Assembly: GCA_002449665.1 (NCBI GenBank)
Contig: DJXH01000027.1
Location: 142,147 to 206,146, forward strand
Length of the DNA stretch: 64,000 bases
Origin: Bacteroidales bacterium UBA7009
GTDB taxonomy: Bacteria; Bacteroidota; Bacteroidia; Bacteroidales; Paludibacteraceae
Reading direction: 5' to 3'
A model generated the notes under the pieces. It made no database searches, was not told where the DNA came from, and saw nothing but the letters and a program-made list of their open reading frames with translations. Position numbers and translations under genes: made by a program. Of this stretch, positions 16,875-26,087 are shown piece after piece. The stretch's first letter is position 1; each line of letters opens with the position of its first letter.

Positions 16875-18080
16875 TTATTTTACCTTTTTGCCGAGTTGTA
16901 AGTTCGCGGGAGCAAACTTAACTTGCTCTTTGGTCAGCATTTCGGCGCGGTTGCGTGCAGGTGCCTCGCTTGCTGCCGGAACTTGGAGTGTGATGACTTT
17001 AGCATCGCTTGTTTCCAATCCTTCGCTTTTTATGGTCATGCTGCCGAATGCATCTTCTTCAACAAATACGCCAAGACCGTATGTACCGAGTACGGGACGG
17101 ATTTGGATAGCACCGTCAGCGTAGTACATATAGTCGTAAACGTCATTTTTAACAATACCTATTTTTGAACGCTCAACGATTGCGTCGGGTACCCAACTTA
17201 CAGGTATGTAGCCGTACTCTTCATTGTTCTCAAAGATAGTCATAGCAGCACCTTTGAAACCTTCTACACTTGCTAAATCACATTCCTCACGATATGTTTC
17301 TATGTTTCCTGCGTTGTATGCAGTGACGGCAGCGTTGATGTGTGTCCAATATGCATCCTTGTCAACGATGGTGTTGAGAAGACCCATAGCAACTGTATCT
17401 GCGTTAGAAACGAAGTATCTGGTGAACATTCCGTTATATACCGGTCCGTCTTCTTCTGTCAAAACCTCAGGGCAGGTGGTGTGGTCTATTTGATAAACGA
17501 ATCCGGGAATGTAAATGATAGATAATCTGTTCGGACCGGTCAATTCACCTGTTCCGTTAGCGTAGTAAGCACCTTCGGAGAACAAGCGCAGAACGGTCTC
17601 GGCAAGATAACCTTTAACCATTATAGAATCTTCCATTTCTTCCGTTTTAATCTTGAACAGTTCGTACATTGTGTTGTCCTTTACTTCAGGTATTGCAACA
17701 GACAATGTCGGGAAAGAATTGAAGGTCTCGACGAGAGAAACTACTTTTACATTGCAAGTAGCGGTGGCTCCGCCTTTTTCTGTGCAGGTGATGGTAGCCT
17801 CACCGTAGTTGATAGCGTTTACAATACCGGCTTTAGTAACGGTAGCAACGCTTTCGTTTGATGATGTCCAAGTGTAGGTGCCTGTACCCGAAGATGCGGT
17901 CGCATATATACGATCTTGGTCGCCCGGGGTAAGAGTTAAAGAAGTAGGGTTGAGAGTAACGGTAATGGTAGCGTCCGTACCTTTCTGTTCTTCGTTTCCT
18001 CCTTTTTTGTTGTCTTTACAACTTGTAACTGATGTTGCAGCTACAAGGAGAGCCAAGGCTCCGAATAAAAATTTCTTCAT
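16875..18080 (-). CDS. Lipoprotein with bacterial Ig-like (BIG2) domain, SusCD-associated
   Basis: 401 residues. A lipoprotein signal ends at TSVTSC (lipid Cys21), followed by a charged, Gly-rich linker. Residues about 36-113 form a BIG2-type Ig domain (LNPTSLTLTPGDQDRIYAT, then WTSSNESVATVTKAG). The remaining 290 residues resemble no family I can name; they contain repeated hydrophobic beta-like strands and end in a basic LGKKVK. It lies 60 bases after susD in the same direction. By position it would be a surface substrate-binding lipoprotein working with the SusCD transporter. Function is inferred from context only. Confidence 0.75.
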   Translation of the reverse strand: MKKFLFGALALLVAATSVTSCKDNKKGGNEEQKGTDATITVTLNPTSLTLTPGDQDRIYATASSGTGTYTWTSSNESVATVTKAGIVNAINYGEATITCTEKGGATATCNVKVVSLVETFNSFPTLSVAIPEVKDNTMYELFKIKTEEMEDSIMVKGYLAETVLRLFSEGAYYANGTGELTGPNRLSIIYIPGFVYQIDHTTCPEVLTEEDGPVYNGMFTRYFVSNADTVAMGLLNTIVDKDAYWTHINAAVTAYNAGNIETYREECDLASVEGFKGAAMTIFENNEEYGYIPVSWVPDAIVERSKIGIVKNDVYDYMYYADGAIQIRPVLGTYGLGVFVEEDAFGSMTIKSEGLETSDAKVITLQVPAASEAPARNRAEMLTKEQVKFAPANLQLGKKVK

Positions 18081-18140
18081 AATAGTTAGTATTAAGTTGT
18101 TGAGTTTTGTTTATTTCTTTTTTTTACCATTACGGATTTA

Positions 18141-19844
18141 TCAAGGCAAAGTCTTTGTTTTTACATTGGGGTTATATGTGCTTTCTGATGTAGGCATCTG
18201 GAAATTGTAGTTTGATTTTGAAGGATCTACTGCCACACCTCCTGCATAGTCGTGGTTGGAGCCGCGCGTTCTCTTGTGCTCCCAACGGCGCAGTGTCTCA
18301 AGCCCATAACCCTCGCCCCACATCTCAAGTCGCCAGTTGTAGAGGATATATTGTCCGATAGCATCGTGGCTTGTGAGTGTTGCCAATTCGTCTGCATAGT
18401 CTTCAGCACCGGTGATGTTGCCATACTCGGGGATAATACCATCTATCACACGGTTGTCAGTTATCTCTCTGATGTATGCAAGTGCTGCCGCATCTTGATC
18501 TTCGCCTGCATCTTTCAGTCTCCATGATGCCTCTGCTGCGATAAGATACATAGCCTCTATACGCATAAACACATTGTCGCTGAGCCAGTCGCGGTCTATG
18601 TCATCTTCGCTCGTGGAAGAGGGGTTGAGGGCGGAGTAGTACTTGCCATCGGGGCAGTATTTATAAGTCGAATTCACTTTCTCAATTCGGTTTAGTTTGC
18701 CGTTTTGGTCTCTGAACCACTGGCGGCGTAAATCCCAGTAACCTATTTCTTTATACAAGTTGGCATCTATTACTTTCGTGTCGCCTGCCCATGCATAGCT
18801 ATATGAGTGGATGTCCACTTGTCCGAACCAGCTCTTCAGTCCGCCGCTTGTTTCTACGGTTACCTTTTGACCCCACATCCAGTTGTTGTTATCCACGTTG
18901 TTAAATCCGGTGGTGAGTACCTCTGCGGGCGTAAGCACGTGATATTTGCCGCAACTGATTACGCTATTGGCAAAAGCAATTGCCTTATCAAGATGTGCCT
19001 TGTATTTTTCTCTGTCGCTTACGCGATATACACTTTCGTTAAGGTATGCTTGGGCTGCTATTCCACTGATTACTTCACGGTCAAGTACGAGTTTGCTGGG
19101 ACGGGTAAAGTCTTTGCCGAACTCATCATAAAGCTTGATGGCAAGTTCAAGGTCTGTAAATGCTTGTTGATATACTTCGGCAGATGTGGACAGTCCTTGC
19201 GGGGAGTCCATATTCAACTCTGTATATACAGGGCAGCATTTGTATGTATCAATTGTGTAGCCCTTGAACGTTTCTGCGGACTGTGTGGGAGTATAGAATT
19301 TTGCAAGTTGAGCATAAATGTATCCTCTCAGTCCGTATGCCTGTGCAAGCTGGACGGCATTGTCATAGTCTGCCTCTGTGTAACTGCTTTCATATCCCTT
19401 TGACGGCCAATGGCGTTGTGAGTCAACTGCATAGATATTGAGCGTATCCATCAGTGTCTGCGAGTTCTTGAAAGCTTGCAGAGTTGCATTGATGTTGTGA
19501 ATCTGGCTGTAGTAGTGGTTCCAAATAGTACCGGTACGACCATTGGTAAGCATCTGCTCATCAGTGTAGAGCCAGCCGTAGGTCTTACCCGTAAGGGCTA
19601 TATCGCAGCATAGTATATCGCCCCAAAGGTCAATACTGCGTTTGCCGAACTCATCGTGAGCACTACCGCCCATAGAATATATTTTCGTATAGAAACCTCG
19701 TACAGAGCCTTCAAGTTGATCCGACAATTTCTCAAATTGGTCTTGGCGGATAGTGCCTCCCTCAGGATAACGCTCAAGGAACGAGTCTTGGCAGGCAGAG
19801 AGCAGTGTGGCTGCTGCAAGTGCTATAATTATATTTTTTTTCAT
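18141..19844 (-). CDS. SusD/RagB family nutrient-binding outer membrane lipoprotein
   Basis: 567 residues. The lipoprotein signal ends at LLSAC (Cys18). The SusD fold is evident from the N-terminal FLERYPEG, paired helices, and the C-terminal region (RLEMWGEGYGLETLRRWEHKR) typical of SusD C-termini. These proteins sit on the cell surface as the lid of the SusC channel and bind the substrate. It follows susC after 50 bases. The downstream protease and absence of any glycoside hydrolase make a peptide ligand, as for RagB of Porphyromonas gingivalis, plausible. Confidence 0.93.
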   Translation of the reverse strand: MKKNIIIALAAATLLSACQDSFLERYPEGGTIRQDQFEKLSDQLEGSVRGFYTKIYSMGGSAHDEFGKRSIDLWGDILCCDIALTGKTYGWLYTDEQMLTNGRTGTIWNHYYSQIHNINATLQAFKNSQTLMDTLNIYAVDSQRHWPSKGYESSYTEADYDNAVQLAQAYGLRGYIYAQLAKFYTPTQSAETFKGYTIDTYKCCPVYTELNMDSPQGLSTSAEVYQQAFTDLELAIKLYDEFGKDFTRPSKLVLDREVISGIAAQAYLNESVYRVSDREKYKAHLDKAIAFANSVISCGKYHVLTPAEVLTTGFNNVDNNNWMWGQKVTVETSGGLKSWFGQVDIHSYSYAWAGDTKVIDANLYKEIGYWDLRRQWFRDQNGKLNRIEKVNSTYKYCPDGKYYSALNPSSTSEDDIDRDWLSDNVFMRIEAMYLIAAEASWRLKDAGEDQDAAALAYIREITDNRVIDGIIPEYGNITGAEDYADELATLTSHDAIGQYILYNWRLEMWGEGYGLETLRRWEHKRTRGSNHDYAGGVAVDPSKSNYNFQMPTSESTYNPNVKTKTLP

Positions 19845-19894
19845 ATCAGTTGTTGTTCTTAATTGTTAAACTTTATCTATTCACTTGTTTCTTA

Positions 19895-22800
19895 TTAGAA
19901 CTGAACTTTAATACCGCCGATAATGGTTGACAGCGGAGTGTACTGATAAGAACTTGATGAACCGTCGCCCGATACAGTCGGGTTGTAACCACGACGTGCG
20001 GATGCAATAGCGAGGTTGTCTGCCTGCAGATAAAGTTCAAGACGGCTGAGTTTGATTTTCTCTATCAGTTTTTTCTGGAACTTATAGCCGAGACGTATAT
20101 TGTTGAGACTCAGGTATGAGTTGCTGGTAAGGAAACGAGTGGAAGCCTCTGCCTGGTAGGGTGATGTAGCGTTATCAAGTGCAGGTACGTCGGTGTTTCT
20201 ATTGTCAACAGTCCAAGCACGGCGCATGTCCGTATGCCAGTTGCTGTTACCCACTTTCTCATTGCCCATAAGGCTTGCGTAGGTATTATCAAAGCCGTAA
20301 CCGCCGATACGATAACTGCAAGAGATGTTCATCGTAAAGCCGTATGCCTCAAAGTCAAGTCCGAAACCGCCGTCAAGTGCAGGTTCAGCCGATTTGCCTA
20401 CGAAGTCCGCACCGCAATATGCTGCATCGTCCGTATGTACGGTGTCAATTTTAGCATTGGGGTGTTGCAGGCGATAGAGGTGAACATCTGATATATAGTT
20501 GGCAACAACTCCGTAGTTGGGATCATCTTCGTTTACGAGGTCTGCATTTTTGTCGCTGCCGAAGTAACCTTTGTCTGCATCGTAGTAACCTACGTACATT
20601 GCCTTACCATTGTTAGGATTAACACCTACATATTCGCGTATCTTCCAGTCGTACATACTATGACCTACTACCAATCCGCCGTTGGTGGTCATCTCGCTGT
20701 CGTCGTCTATGTTTTTCGGCAGAGAGATGATGTTGTTGTGGTAGTGACCGCCGTTGAGGCGAATGTCAAGTTTAATGTTACGCATATCAAGTGCGTGTAC
20801 GTTGGCTTGGAATTCAACACCCTGGTTGGACATCTTACCGCCGTTGATATATACGTATGAGTAGCCGAGAGAAGGTGCTTGGAAACGCGGCATAAGCATG
20901 TTGTCCGTTAGTTTGTAGAAATAGTCAAGTTCGAGGTCGGCATATTTGCTCAGCGAGAACTCAAGACCGAGGTCGTATGTCTGTGTGCGCTCCCAAGTGA
21001 GGTCAGGTGCACCCTTGTAGTTCCATACATAGCCTACTTCGTTGTCCACGAACTCAATGCTGTAGTGGTCTTGGAAGAGGTCGGCACCTATACCTTGGTT
21101 ACCAAGCACGCCCCAAGAGAAACGCAGTTTACCGTTTTTAAGTATGCTTGATGCAGGCTGCATAAAGTCTTCTTCCGTAAACATCCAACCTACTCCGACA
21201 GAACCGAAATGACCCCAGCGATGACCCTTGGCGAATTTACTCGAGCCGTCAGCACGATAGTTGGCCGTGAGCATATAACGCTCGTGGTAGATGTAGTTGC
21301 CTTGTGCAAGAACAGACTGCAGAGCCGTTTCGTTAGTGGACGAACCCATACCCGTCATCTGAATGGCATTGCCCCATTCGAGGCTGTTCGGATCTGCTAT
21401 ACGTGCCATCGAACCAGACATTCCCGAACTGCGGGTGTAGCTGAGCTCGTGACCGGCAAGTACGTCAATAGTGTGGTCGCCGATGGCTTTGTTGTACTTG
21501 AGCAGTTGCTTGGTTTCAAAGAAAGTGTAGTTGGTCTGACCTTTGTCTATACGTCCGAGTCCGGCAGCGTCGCCGTAGTACTTGTTGGTAAGGTCAGCAC
21601 TATTTATGCCGAGGTATTGTGTACCGGCTGTTACCTCAAGTTTGAGGTCTTTATAAAGTTTGAACTCAAGCATACCGTTTACTGATACTTGGTGCTGCTT
21701 GGTCTGTGCGCGGTCGTAGCGAAGCGAACCGGCGGGGTTGATACCGCTACCGAAACCACGACCTGAACCCTCAAACATACCATAGTCGTATGCGTAATAA
21801 CCTGTCTTCGGGTCGGTCATAATAGTGCCGTCCTCGTTGTACAGATATACAGGGTAAATGGGAGGAATACCGTTTACGTATGCAAAACCGTTGTTCATGT
21901 TTCCGCCTTGACCCGGGTTGTTGAGGTTGCTGTATGTGTAGGCTATGTTGATAGATCCTTTAAGCCATTTCTTTGCTTGGAACTCGATGTTACTACGCGT
22001 GGTGAAACGGTCGTAGTCGGAGCCTATGTAGTAACCTTCGTCTTTAAGGTAACTGAATGAGGTGAAATACGAAAGCTTGCCGTTACCGCCGGAGATACGA
22101 ACGGTAGTGTTGGCCTTTTGACCTGTGCGGAAGATAGCATCTTTCCAAGAGGTCATATTGCGATATTGCGGTTTGAGTTCAATATCAGAGTTAAACTCGC
22201 CTGTAAAAGGATTGACAAGCGTATTGCCTGCTCCGTCCCAAAGGTTGTATATGGAGGGCAGACCTTTGCCGCCGAACAGCGAACTGGATGCGGATGTACG
22301 AGCAGTAGCTGCATCATTGCCGTTGGTGAGATAGAAACTGTTGAACAGGCTCGTCCATGACATTGCCACAAACTCTTCCGGGCTTGTGATAACGTCATAC
22401 ATTGGCAGCAAGTGCATATTAGCACCATAAGTAACATCGATGTCTATCTTTGCATCGTCGTCCTGCTTACCTTTCTTTGTAGTAATGATGATGACGCCGT
22501 TGGCACCGCGGCTACCATAAAGTGAAGTTGCAGTAGCATCTTTGAGGATGGTGGTGGAGGCGATGTCGCCCGGGTCAATAGCCGAGATGTCGCCGTTGTA
22601 GGTAACACCATCTACTATATATAGAGGAGCTGTAGAGGCATTCACAGAACCCAAACCGCGAATACGAATGGATGCGTTAGTACCGGGCTGACCTGATGTA
22701 TTGATAACCTGCACACCGGCTACCTCACCTGCAAGAGCTTTACTTATCTCTGAAGGAGTTTTCTTTTCTATTGTCTCAGAGTTCACGGCTTGTGCTGAAC

Positions 22801-23149
22801 CGGCAAACGAGCCTTTGGTAACATTGCCGTAACCGGTAACAACGACCTCTTCAATCAGTTTGGAATCTTCTCTGAGTACGATTCTCAAACTTTTGCCTGT
22901 AATGGCAACTTCTTGGGTCTGATAGCCCATATAACTAACTACCAAAGTGGTAGCATTCTTGTCAACGGTGAGGGCGAACTGACCGTCGATGTCTGTAATA
23001 GTACCTTGTGTGGTACCCTTAACGAGTACGCTGGCACCAATCACTTCAAGCCCTTTTTCGTCCACAACAACGCCGTCAACCTGCTTGGTTTGAGCCATAG
23101 CGCCGAGCGTCAGCAAAAAGAACGTCAATAATGTGACTACTTTTTTCAT
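19895..23149 (-). CDS. SusC/RagA family TonB-linked outer membrane transporter
   Basis: 1084 residues. After the signal peptide (ending ALTGAMA-like at LGAMAQ, about residue 20) comes a carboxypeptidase-regulatory-like domain (VDGVVVDEKGLEVIGASVLVKG), then the SusC signature EEVVVTGYG near residue 100 and the plug domain (IRIRGLGSVN, PLYIVDGV, GSRGANGVIIITTKKG). The rest is the 22-strand barrel, ending in the usual aromatic IKVQF. It imports substrate delivered by the SusD partner using TonB energy. It is the first gene of the locus and has a consensus promoter. No anti-sigma or hybrid two-component regulator gene is adjacent. Confidence 0.95.
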   Translation of the reverse strand: MKKVVTLLTFFLLTLGAMAQTKQVDGVVVDEKGLEVIGASVLVKGTTQGTITDIDGQFALTVDKNATTLVVSYMGYQTQEVAITGKSLRIVLREDSKLIEEVVVTGYGNVTKGSFAGSAQAVNSETIEKKTPSEISKALAGEVAGVQVINTSGQPGTNASIRIRGLGSVNASTAPLYIVDGVTYNGDISAIDPGDIASTTILKDATATSLYGSRGANGVIIITTKKGKQDDDAKIDIDVTYGANMHLLPMYDVITSPEEFVAMSWTSLFNSFYLTNGNDAATARTSASSSLFGGKGLPSIYNLWDGAGNTLVNPFTGEFNSDIELKPQYRNMTSWKDAIFRTGQKANTTVRISGGNGKLSYFTSFSYLKDEGYYIGSDYDRFTTRSNIEFQAKKWLKGSINIAYTYSNLNNPGQGGNMNNGFAYVNGIPPIYPVYLYNEDGTIMTDPKTGYYAYDYGMFEGSGRGFGSGINPAGSLRYDRAQTKQHQVSVNGMLEFKLYKDLKLEVTAGTQYLGINSADLTNKYYGDAAGLGRIDKGQTNYTFFETKQLLKYNKAIGDHTIDVLAGHELSYTRSSGMSGSMARIADPNSLEWGNAIQMTGMGSSTNETALQSVLAQGNYIYHERYMLTANYRADGSSKFAKGHRWGHFGSVGVGWMFTEEDFMQPASSILKNGKLRFSWGVLGNQGIGADLFQDHYSIEFVDNEVGYVWNYKGAPDLTWERTQTYDLGLEFSLSKYADLELDYFYKLTDNMLMPRFQAPSLGYSYVYINGGKMSNQGVEFQANVHALDMRNIKLDIRLNGGHYHNNIISLPKNIDDDSEMTTNGGLVVGHSMYDWKIREYVGVNPNNGKAMYVGYYDADKGYFGSDKNADLVNEDDPNYGVVANYISDVHLYRLQHPNAKIDTVHTDDAAYCGADFVGKSAEPALDGGFGLDFEAYGFTMNISCSYRIGGYGFDNTYASLMGNEKVGNSNWHTDMRRAWTVDNRNTDVPALDNATSPYQAEASTRFLTSNSYLSLNNIRLGYKFQKKLIEKIKLSRLELYLQADNLAIASARRGYNPTVSGDGSSSSYQYTPLSTIIGGIKVQF

Positions 23150-23196
23150 ATTTATACGTTAGTTAATATTAAGCGGTTTTTTGCAAAATTCGGTCG

Positions 23197-23227
23197 CAAA
23201 GGTAGCGATATTTTTTTGCTTTGCAAA
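23197..23227 (-). promoter_or_regulatory. Promoter of the SusCD locus
   Basis: Minus-strand TTTG at 23227-23224, 19-base spacer, TACCTTTG at 23204-23197, 47 bases before the susC start codon. Confidence 0.8.
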
Positions 23228-23293
23228 ACTATAGATAGAAAAATATCATTTTTTGTCTGCAATGACTGCAAAAATGTGCAAATGTCCGCACAT

Positions 23294-24547
23294 TTACTCG
23301 TAAATTAGGGTCGAAAGTCGGTTTTCTGAGTATATTTCGCGCGCCGCCTCTTGCAGCATCTGCGGTGTCGTTTTTGCTATCCTGTCGTAGCTCTCCTCCC
23401 ACGTTGGTGCGTAGCCGTAGTAGAGCATCTGTTTTGCCATTGCTAATACGTTATTCTCTTGGTTTTCAGCGGCTATTGCCATCTGTCCGCGCAGTTGTAC
23501 AAGTGCACGGTGGAGCTGGAGCGAACTGAGGGGGATTTCTCGCAATGTCTGCAACTGCTTATAACACAATTCAATACACTCGTCTTTGTGCTGCTCCTCC
23601 GCAGCAAAGTACAGGCTCCAGTATCCTGTGTCGCTGAGCGGCGTGTATTGCGACTCTATGGTATATACTAATCCTTTCTTCTCCCTTAGCGCGAGGTTAA
23701 GGCGACTTGACATTCCGCCGCCACCTAATATATTATTAAGGAGATAGAGTGTCAGTTGCCTGTCGTCTCCTAACGGGTATGCTCTGCCGCCGAGCATTAC
23801 GTGTACCTGGTGCGTATGCTTGCGGTATGTGGCGTTAAGTGGCTGTGTATCTGCGGGCGGGATGCGATGGGTGGCAGCGGCAGAGTAGTGGTAAAGGGTA
23901 AAAATATGTTCGGCAATTGCTTTTACCTTGTCGAAATTCATATTTGCCTGTACGAACACCACCATATTATTAGGATTATAGTGTTCTTGCATCCATTTAA
24001 GCGGTTTGCTGCCTGATGCGGCTATTCGTTTGAGAGTTGCTCTCTTGCCGAGAATAGGCATAGCGAGAGGGTGGTCGCGAAAGACGAGTGCTTCAAAGTC
24101 ATCGTATATAAGTTCGCTCGGACTGTCGTTGTAACTCTCTATCTCATCGTATATTACGTTCAGTTCTTTTTTTGTTTCGCTTTCCGGGAAGGTGGGGCGC
24201 AGTACGAGGTCGGCTATGGTCTGCATTACGCGTTGCAGATACTGAACCGGTGTTGCTGCATAGAAGACGGTCTCTTCTTTGGTGGTGTAGGCGTTTATCT
24301 CTCCGCCTATGCCTTCCACCTTGTCTATTATCTGCTTTGCGCCGAGGTGTTGCTCGCCGTTAGCCGTCAGGTGAGTGCAACCCTTGAAGACACAGTGTTC
24401 TATATAGTGAGCCATCCCGCTTTCGGCGTTTTTTTCGTCTCGTGTTCCCGCTCCTGCCATTATGCCGGTGTATGCCACTTCAGAGCAGGTTTGGCGATGT
24501 ATAAGTTTAATGCCGTTTGGCAGAATATGATAAAAAGTATTGTCCAT
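23294..24547 (-). CDS. M16 family zinc peptidase (processing-protease-like)
   Basis: 417 residues, the short single-chain type. The inverted zinc motif HxxEH is present as HYIEH at residues 47-51 (H47, E50, H51), and the second glutamate region is in VIYDEIESYNDSPSELIY. GGGMSSRLNLALREKKGLVYTI is the family's substrate-clamp segment. No signal peptide is seen, so it is probably cytoplasmic or periplasmic by another route. Relatives degrade peptides and are often annotated as insulinase-like. Oriented away from the tRNA-Leu promoter; it could share the DNA between 24547 and 24581. Confidence 0.92.
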   Translation of the reverse strand: MDNTFYHILPNGIKLIHRQTCSEVAYTGIMAGAGTRDEKNAESGMAHYIEHCVFKGCTHLTANGEQHLGAKQIIDKVEGIGGEINAYTTKEETVFYAATPVQYLQRVMQTIADLVLRPTFPESETKKELNVIYDEIESYNDSPSELIYDDFEALVFRDHPLAMPILGKRATLKRIAASGSKPLKWMQEHYNPNNMVVFVQANMNFDKVKAIAEHIFTLYHYSAAATHRIPPADTQPLNATYRKHTHQVHVMLGGRAYPLGDDRQLTLYLLNNILGGGGMSSRLNLALREKKGLVYTIESQYTPLSDTGYWSLYFAAEEQHKDECIELCYKQLQTLREIPLSSLQLHRALVQLRGQMAIAAENQENNVLAMAKQMLYYGYAPTWEESYDRIAKTTPQMLQEAAREIYSENRLSTLIYE

Positions 24548-24549
24548 TA

Positions 24550-24581
24550 TTTGGTCAGGTAAATTTTTGTTCGTACCTTTG
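24550..24581 (+). promoter_or_regulatory. Promoter of tRNA-Leu
   Basis: TTTG at 24550-24553, 20-base spacer, TACCTTTG at 24574-24581, 16 bases before the mature tRNA. Confidence 0.8.
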
Positions 24582-24597
24582 CAGCCGATTTATAGCG

Positions 24598-24677
24598 GCG
24601 GCATTGGCGGAATTGGCAGACGCGCCAGACTTAGGATCTGGTCCGCAAGGGTGTAGGTTCGAGTCCTATATGCCGCA
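24598..24677 (+). tRNA. tRNA-Leu (UAG)
   Basis: Cloverleaf with acceptor GCGGCAT/ATGCCGC, anticodon stem CCAGA/TCTGG and loop CTTAGGA (anticodon UAG), a long variable arm as in class II tRNAs, and a TTCGAGT T loop. CCA is not encoded. Confidence 0.95.
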
Positions 24678-24711
24678 CATATTTCTGTATCATCTTTATA
24701 ATCTTTTCGTT

Positions 24712-25242
24712 ATGCGTGGTCTTGTTAAGTCGTTAGTGCTGTTGTTTGTGGCATTGGCTATGTTTTCGTGTACAGAGGTGAAAAACGATTATACACCTTA
24801 TATCTCTTTTTCCGCTTTTCTGCATAACCCCGTTATAGTCAATGACAGTATCGTGGGTTGCAAGGATTCGCTTGCTGCTGCCTACGATGCTTCGCTCAAC
24901 AGTTATGTGCTTGACACTTTGCCGCTTAATGATACCGTGCTTTTTATGGTAGGCTTCGGCTCACGCGGTAATGACCTAACGGCGGCTATTATCTCTGCCG
25001 ACACTTTTTCGCTCAAGATGCACTATTCGGTTGTGGGAGACATAAAAGCCGCTTTGGCAAGTAAAAGCAAGCCCGAGAACGGCGAATTGTATTTTGTCAG
25101 CGGATATAATTTTGTTCTTTTCCCCGTAACCTACGTTGCTCGCAAGGCGGGTGTGCATAAGATGACTTTCACCGTCCGTTCCGACTCCAAGTTCTCCCCT
25201 GTCAGTTACACTTTCCTTCAGCCTGTAGCCGCTGCCGAGTGA
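24712..25242 (+). CDS. Small lipoprotein of unknown function
   Basis: 176 residues from the ATG at 24712; a longer frame would run through the tRNA gene. The signal ends LALAMFSC with lipid Cys20. The body is rich in predicted beta strands (VIVNDSIVGC, FSLKMHYSVVGD, VLFPVTYVARKAGVHKMTFTV), which resembles small Bacteroidales lipoproteins of the DUF6452 type, though I am not sure of that match. It follows tRNA-Leu after 34 bases and may be read from the same promoter. It converges on mazG with only five bases between stop codons. Confidence 0.7.
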   Translation: MRGLVKSLVLLFVALAMFSCTEVKNDYTPYISFSAFLHNPVIVNDSIVGCKDSLAAAYDASLNSYVLDTLPLNDTVLFMVGFGSRGNDLTAAIISADTFSLKMHYSVVGDIKAALASKSKPENGELYFVSGYNFVLFPVTYVARKAGVHKMTFTVRSDSKFSPVSYTFLQPVAAAE

Positions 25243-25247
25243 GCGTT

Positions 25248-26057
25248 TTAGGCTTTTTTGGCTTGCTGCCATAGGGTCTCCATCTCGTCAAGCGACATCT
25301 CTTTTAGGTTTTTGCCTTGTTGTTTCGCCTGCTCTTCTATGTAGTTAAACCGTTTGATAAACTTTCGGTTGGTTTTTTCAAGTGCATTATCGGGACGCAG
25401 TTTATAAAGTCTGCCGGCGTTGACGAGCGAGAAAAGCACGTCTCCGTATTCGCTTTCGGATTGTTTGCGTTGCTCTTCGGTTAGTTTTTCTCCTTCAGGT
25501 GCTGTTGCCCTCAGTTCGGCTTCAAACTCGCCTATCTCTTCTTTCACTTTCGCCCACACGTCTTCTTTCTTCTCCCAGTCGAAGCCGGAGTTGGCTGCTT
25601 TGTCTTGTATGCGGTAGGCTTTGACGAGCGATGGCAGTGCTTCGGGTATGCCGCCGAGTACAGTTTTGTTGCCGCCTTTCTCTTTGAGTTTGACCTCTTC
25701 CCAGAGTTTGGACACGTCTTCCGCGTTTTTGGCTGCCTGTTCTCCATATACGTGCGGGTGGCGGAAGATGAGTTTGTCGCATAGGCGGTTGCATACATCG
25801 GCTATGTCAAAGTCGCCTGTCTCGGATGCCATCTTGGCGTAGAAGACAATGTGAAGCAGTACGTCGCCGAGTTCTTTCGACACCTCTTGCATATCCTTAC
25901 CTATGATGGCTGCTGCAAGTTCGTATGTCTCTTCTATCGTGTTTTGTCTGAGGCTCTCAAAGGTCTGTTTTCTGTCCCACGGACATTTCTCCCTAAGGTC
26001 GTCCATTATGTCAAGCAGTCTGCCAAAGGCTGCAAGTTTTTCTTCTCTTGTATGCAT
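25248..26057 (-). CDS. mazG: Nucleoside triphosphate pyrophosphohydrolase
   Basis: 269 residues with two tandem MazG domains. The first has CPWDRKQTFESLRQNTIEETYEL and the EExxE metal site (residues about 41-45), then ELGDVLLHIVFYAKMA with the second acidic pair; the second domain repeats this as EIGEFEAEL and EYGDVLFSLVNAGR. It hydrolyses noncanonical or excess NTPs to NMPs and pyrophosphate. It is the last of a leftward six-gene run, 30 bases after lpxH. Confidence 0.95.
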   Translation of the reverse strand: MHTREEKLAAFGRLLDIMDDLREKCPWDRKQTFESLRQNTIEETYELAAAIIGKDMQEVSKELGDVLLHIVFYAKMASETGDFDIADVCNRLCDKLIFRHPHVYGEQAAKNAEDVSKLWEEVKLKEKGGNKTVLGGIPEALPSLVKAYRIQDKAANSGFDWEKKEDVWAKVKEEIGEFEAELRATAPEGEKLTEEQRKQSESEYGDVLFSLVNAGRLYKLRPDNALEKTNRKFIKRFNYIEEQAKQQGKNLKEMSLDEMETLWQQAKKA

Positions 26058-26087
26058 AGTAAATAATTTGTAGTAAGCGATTATCTG

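Noticed and set aside
24517..24711. N-terminal extension of the small lipoprotein gene
   Set aside because: The extension runs through the tRNA-Leu promoter and gene; the ATG at 24712 gives a proper lipoprotein signal.
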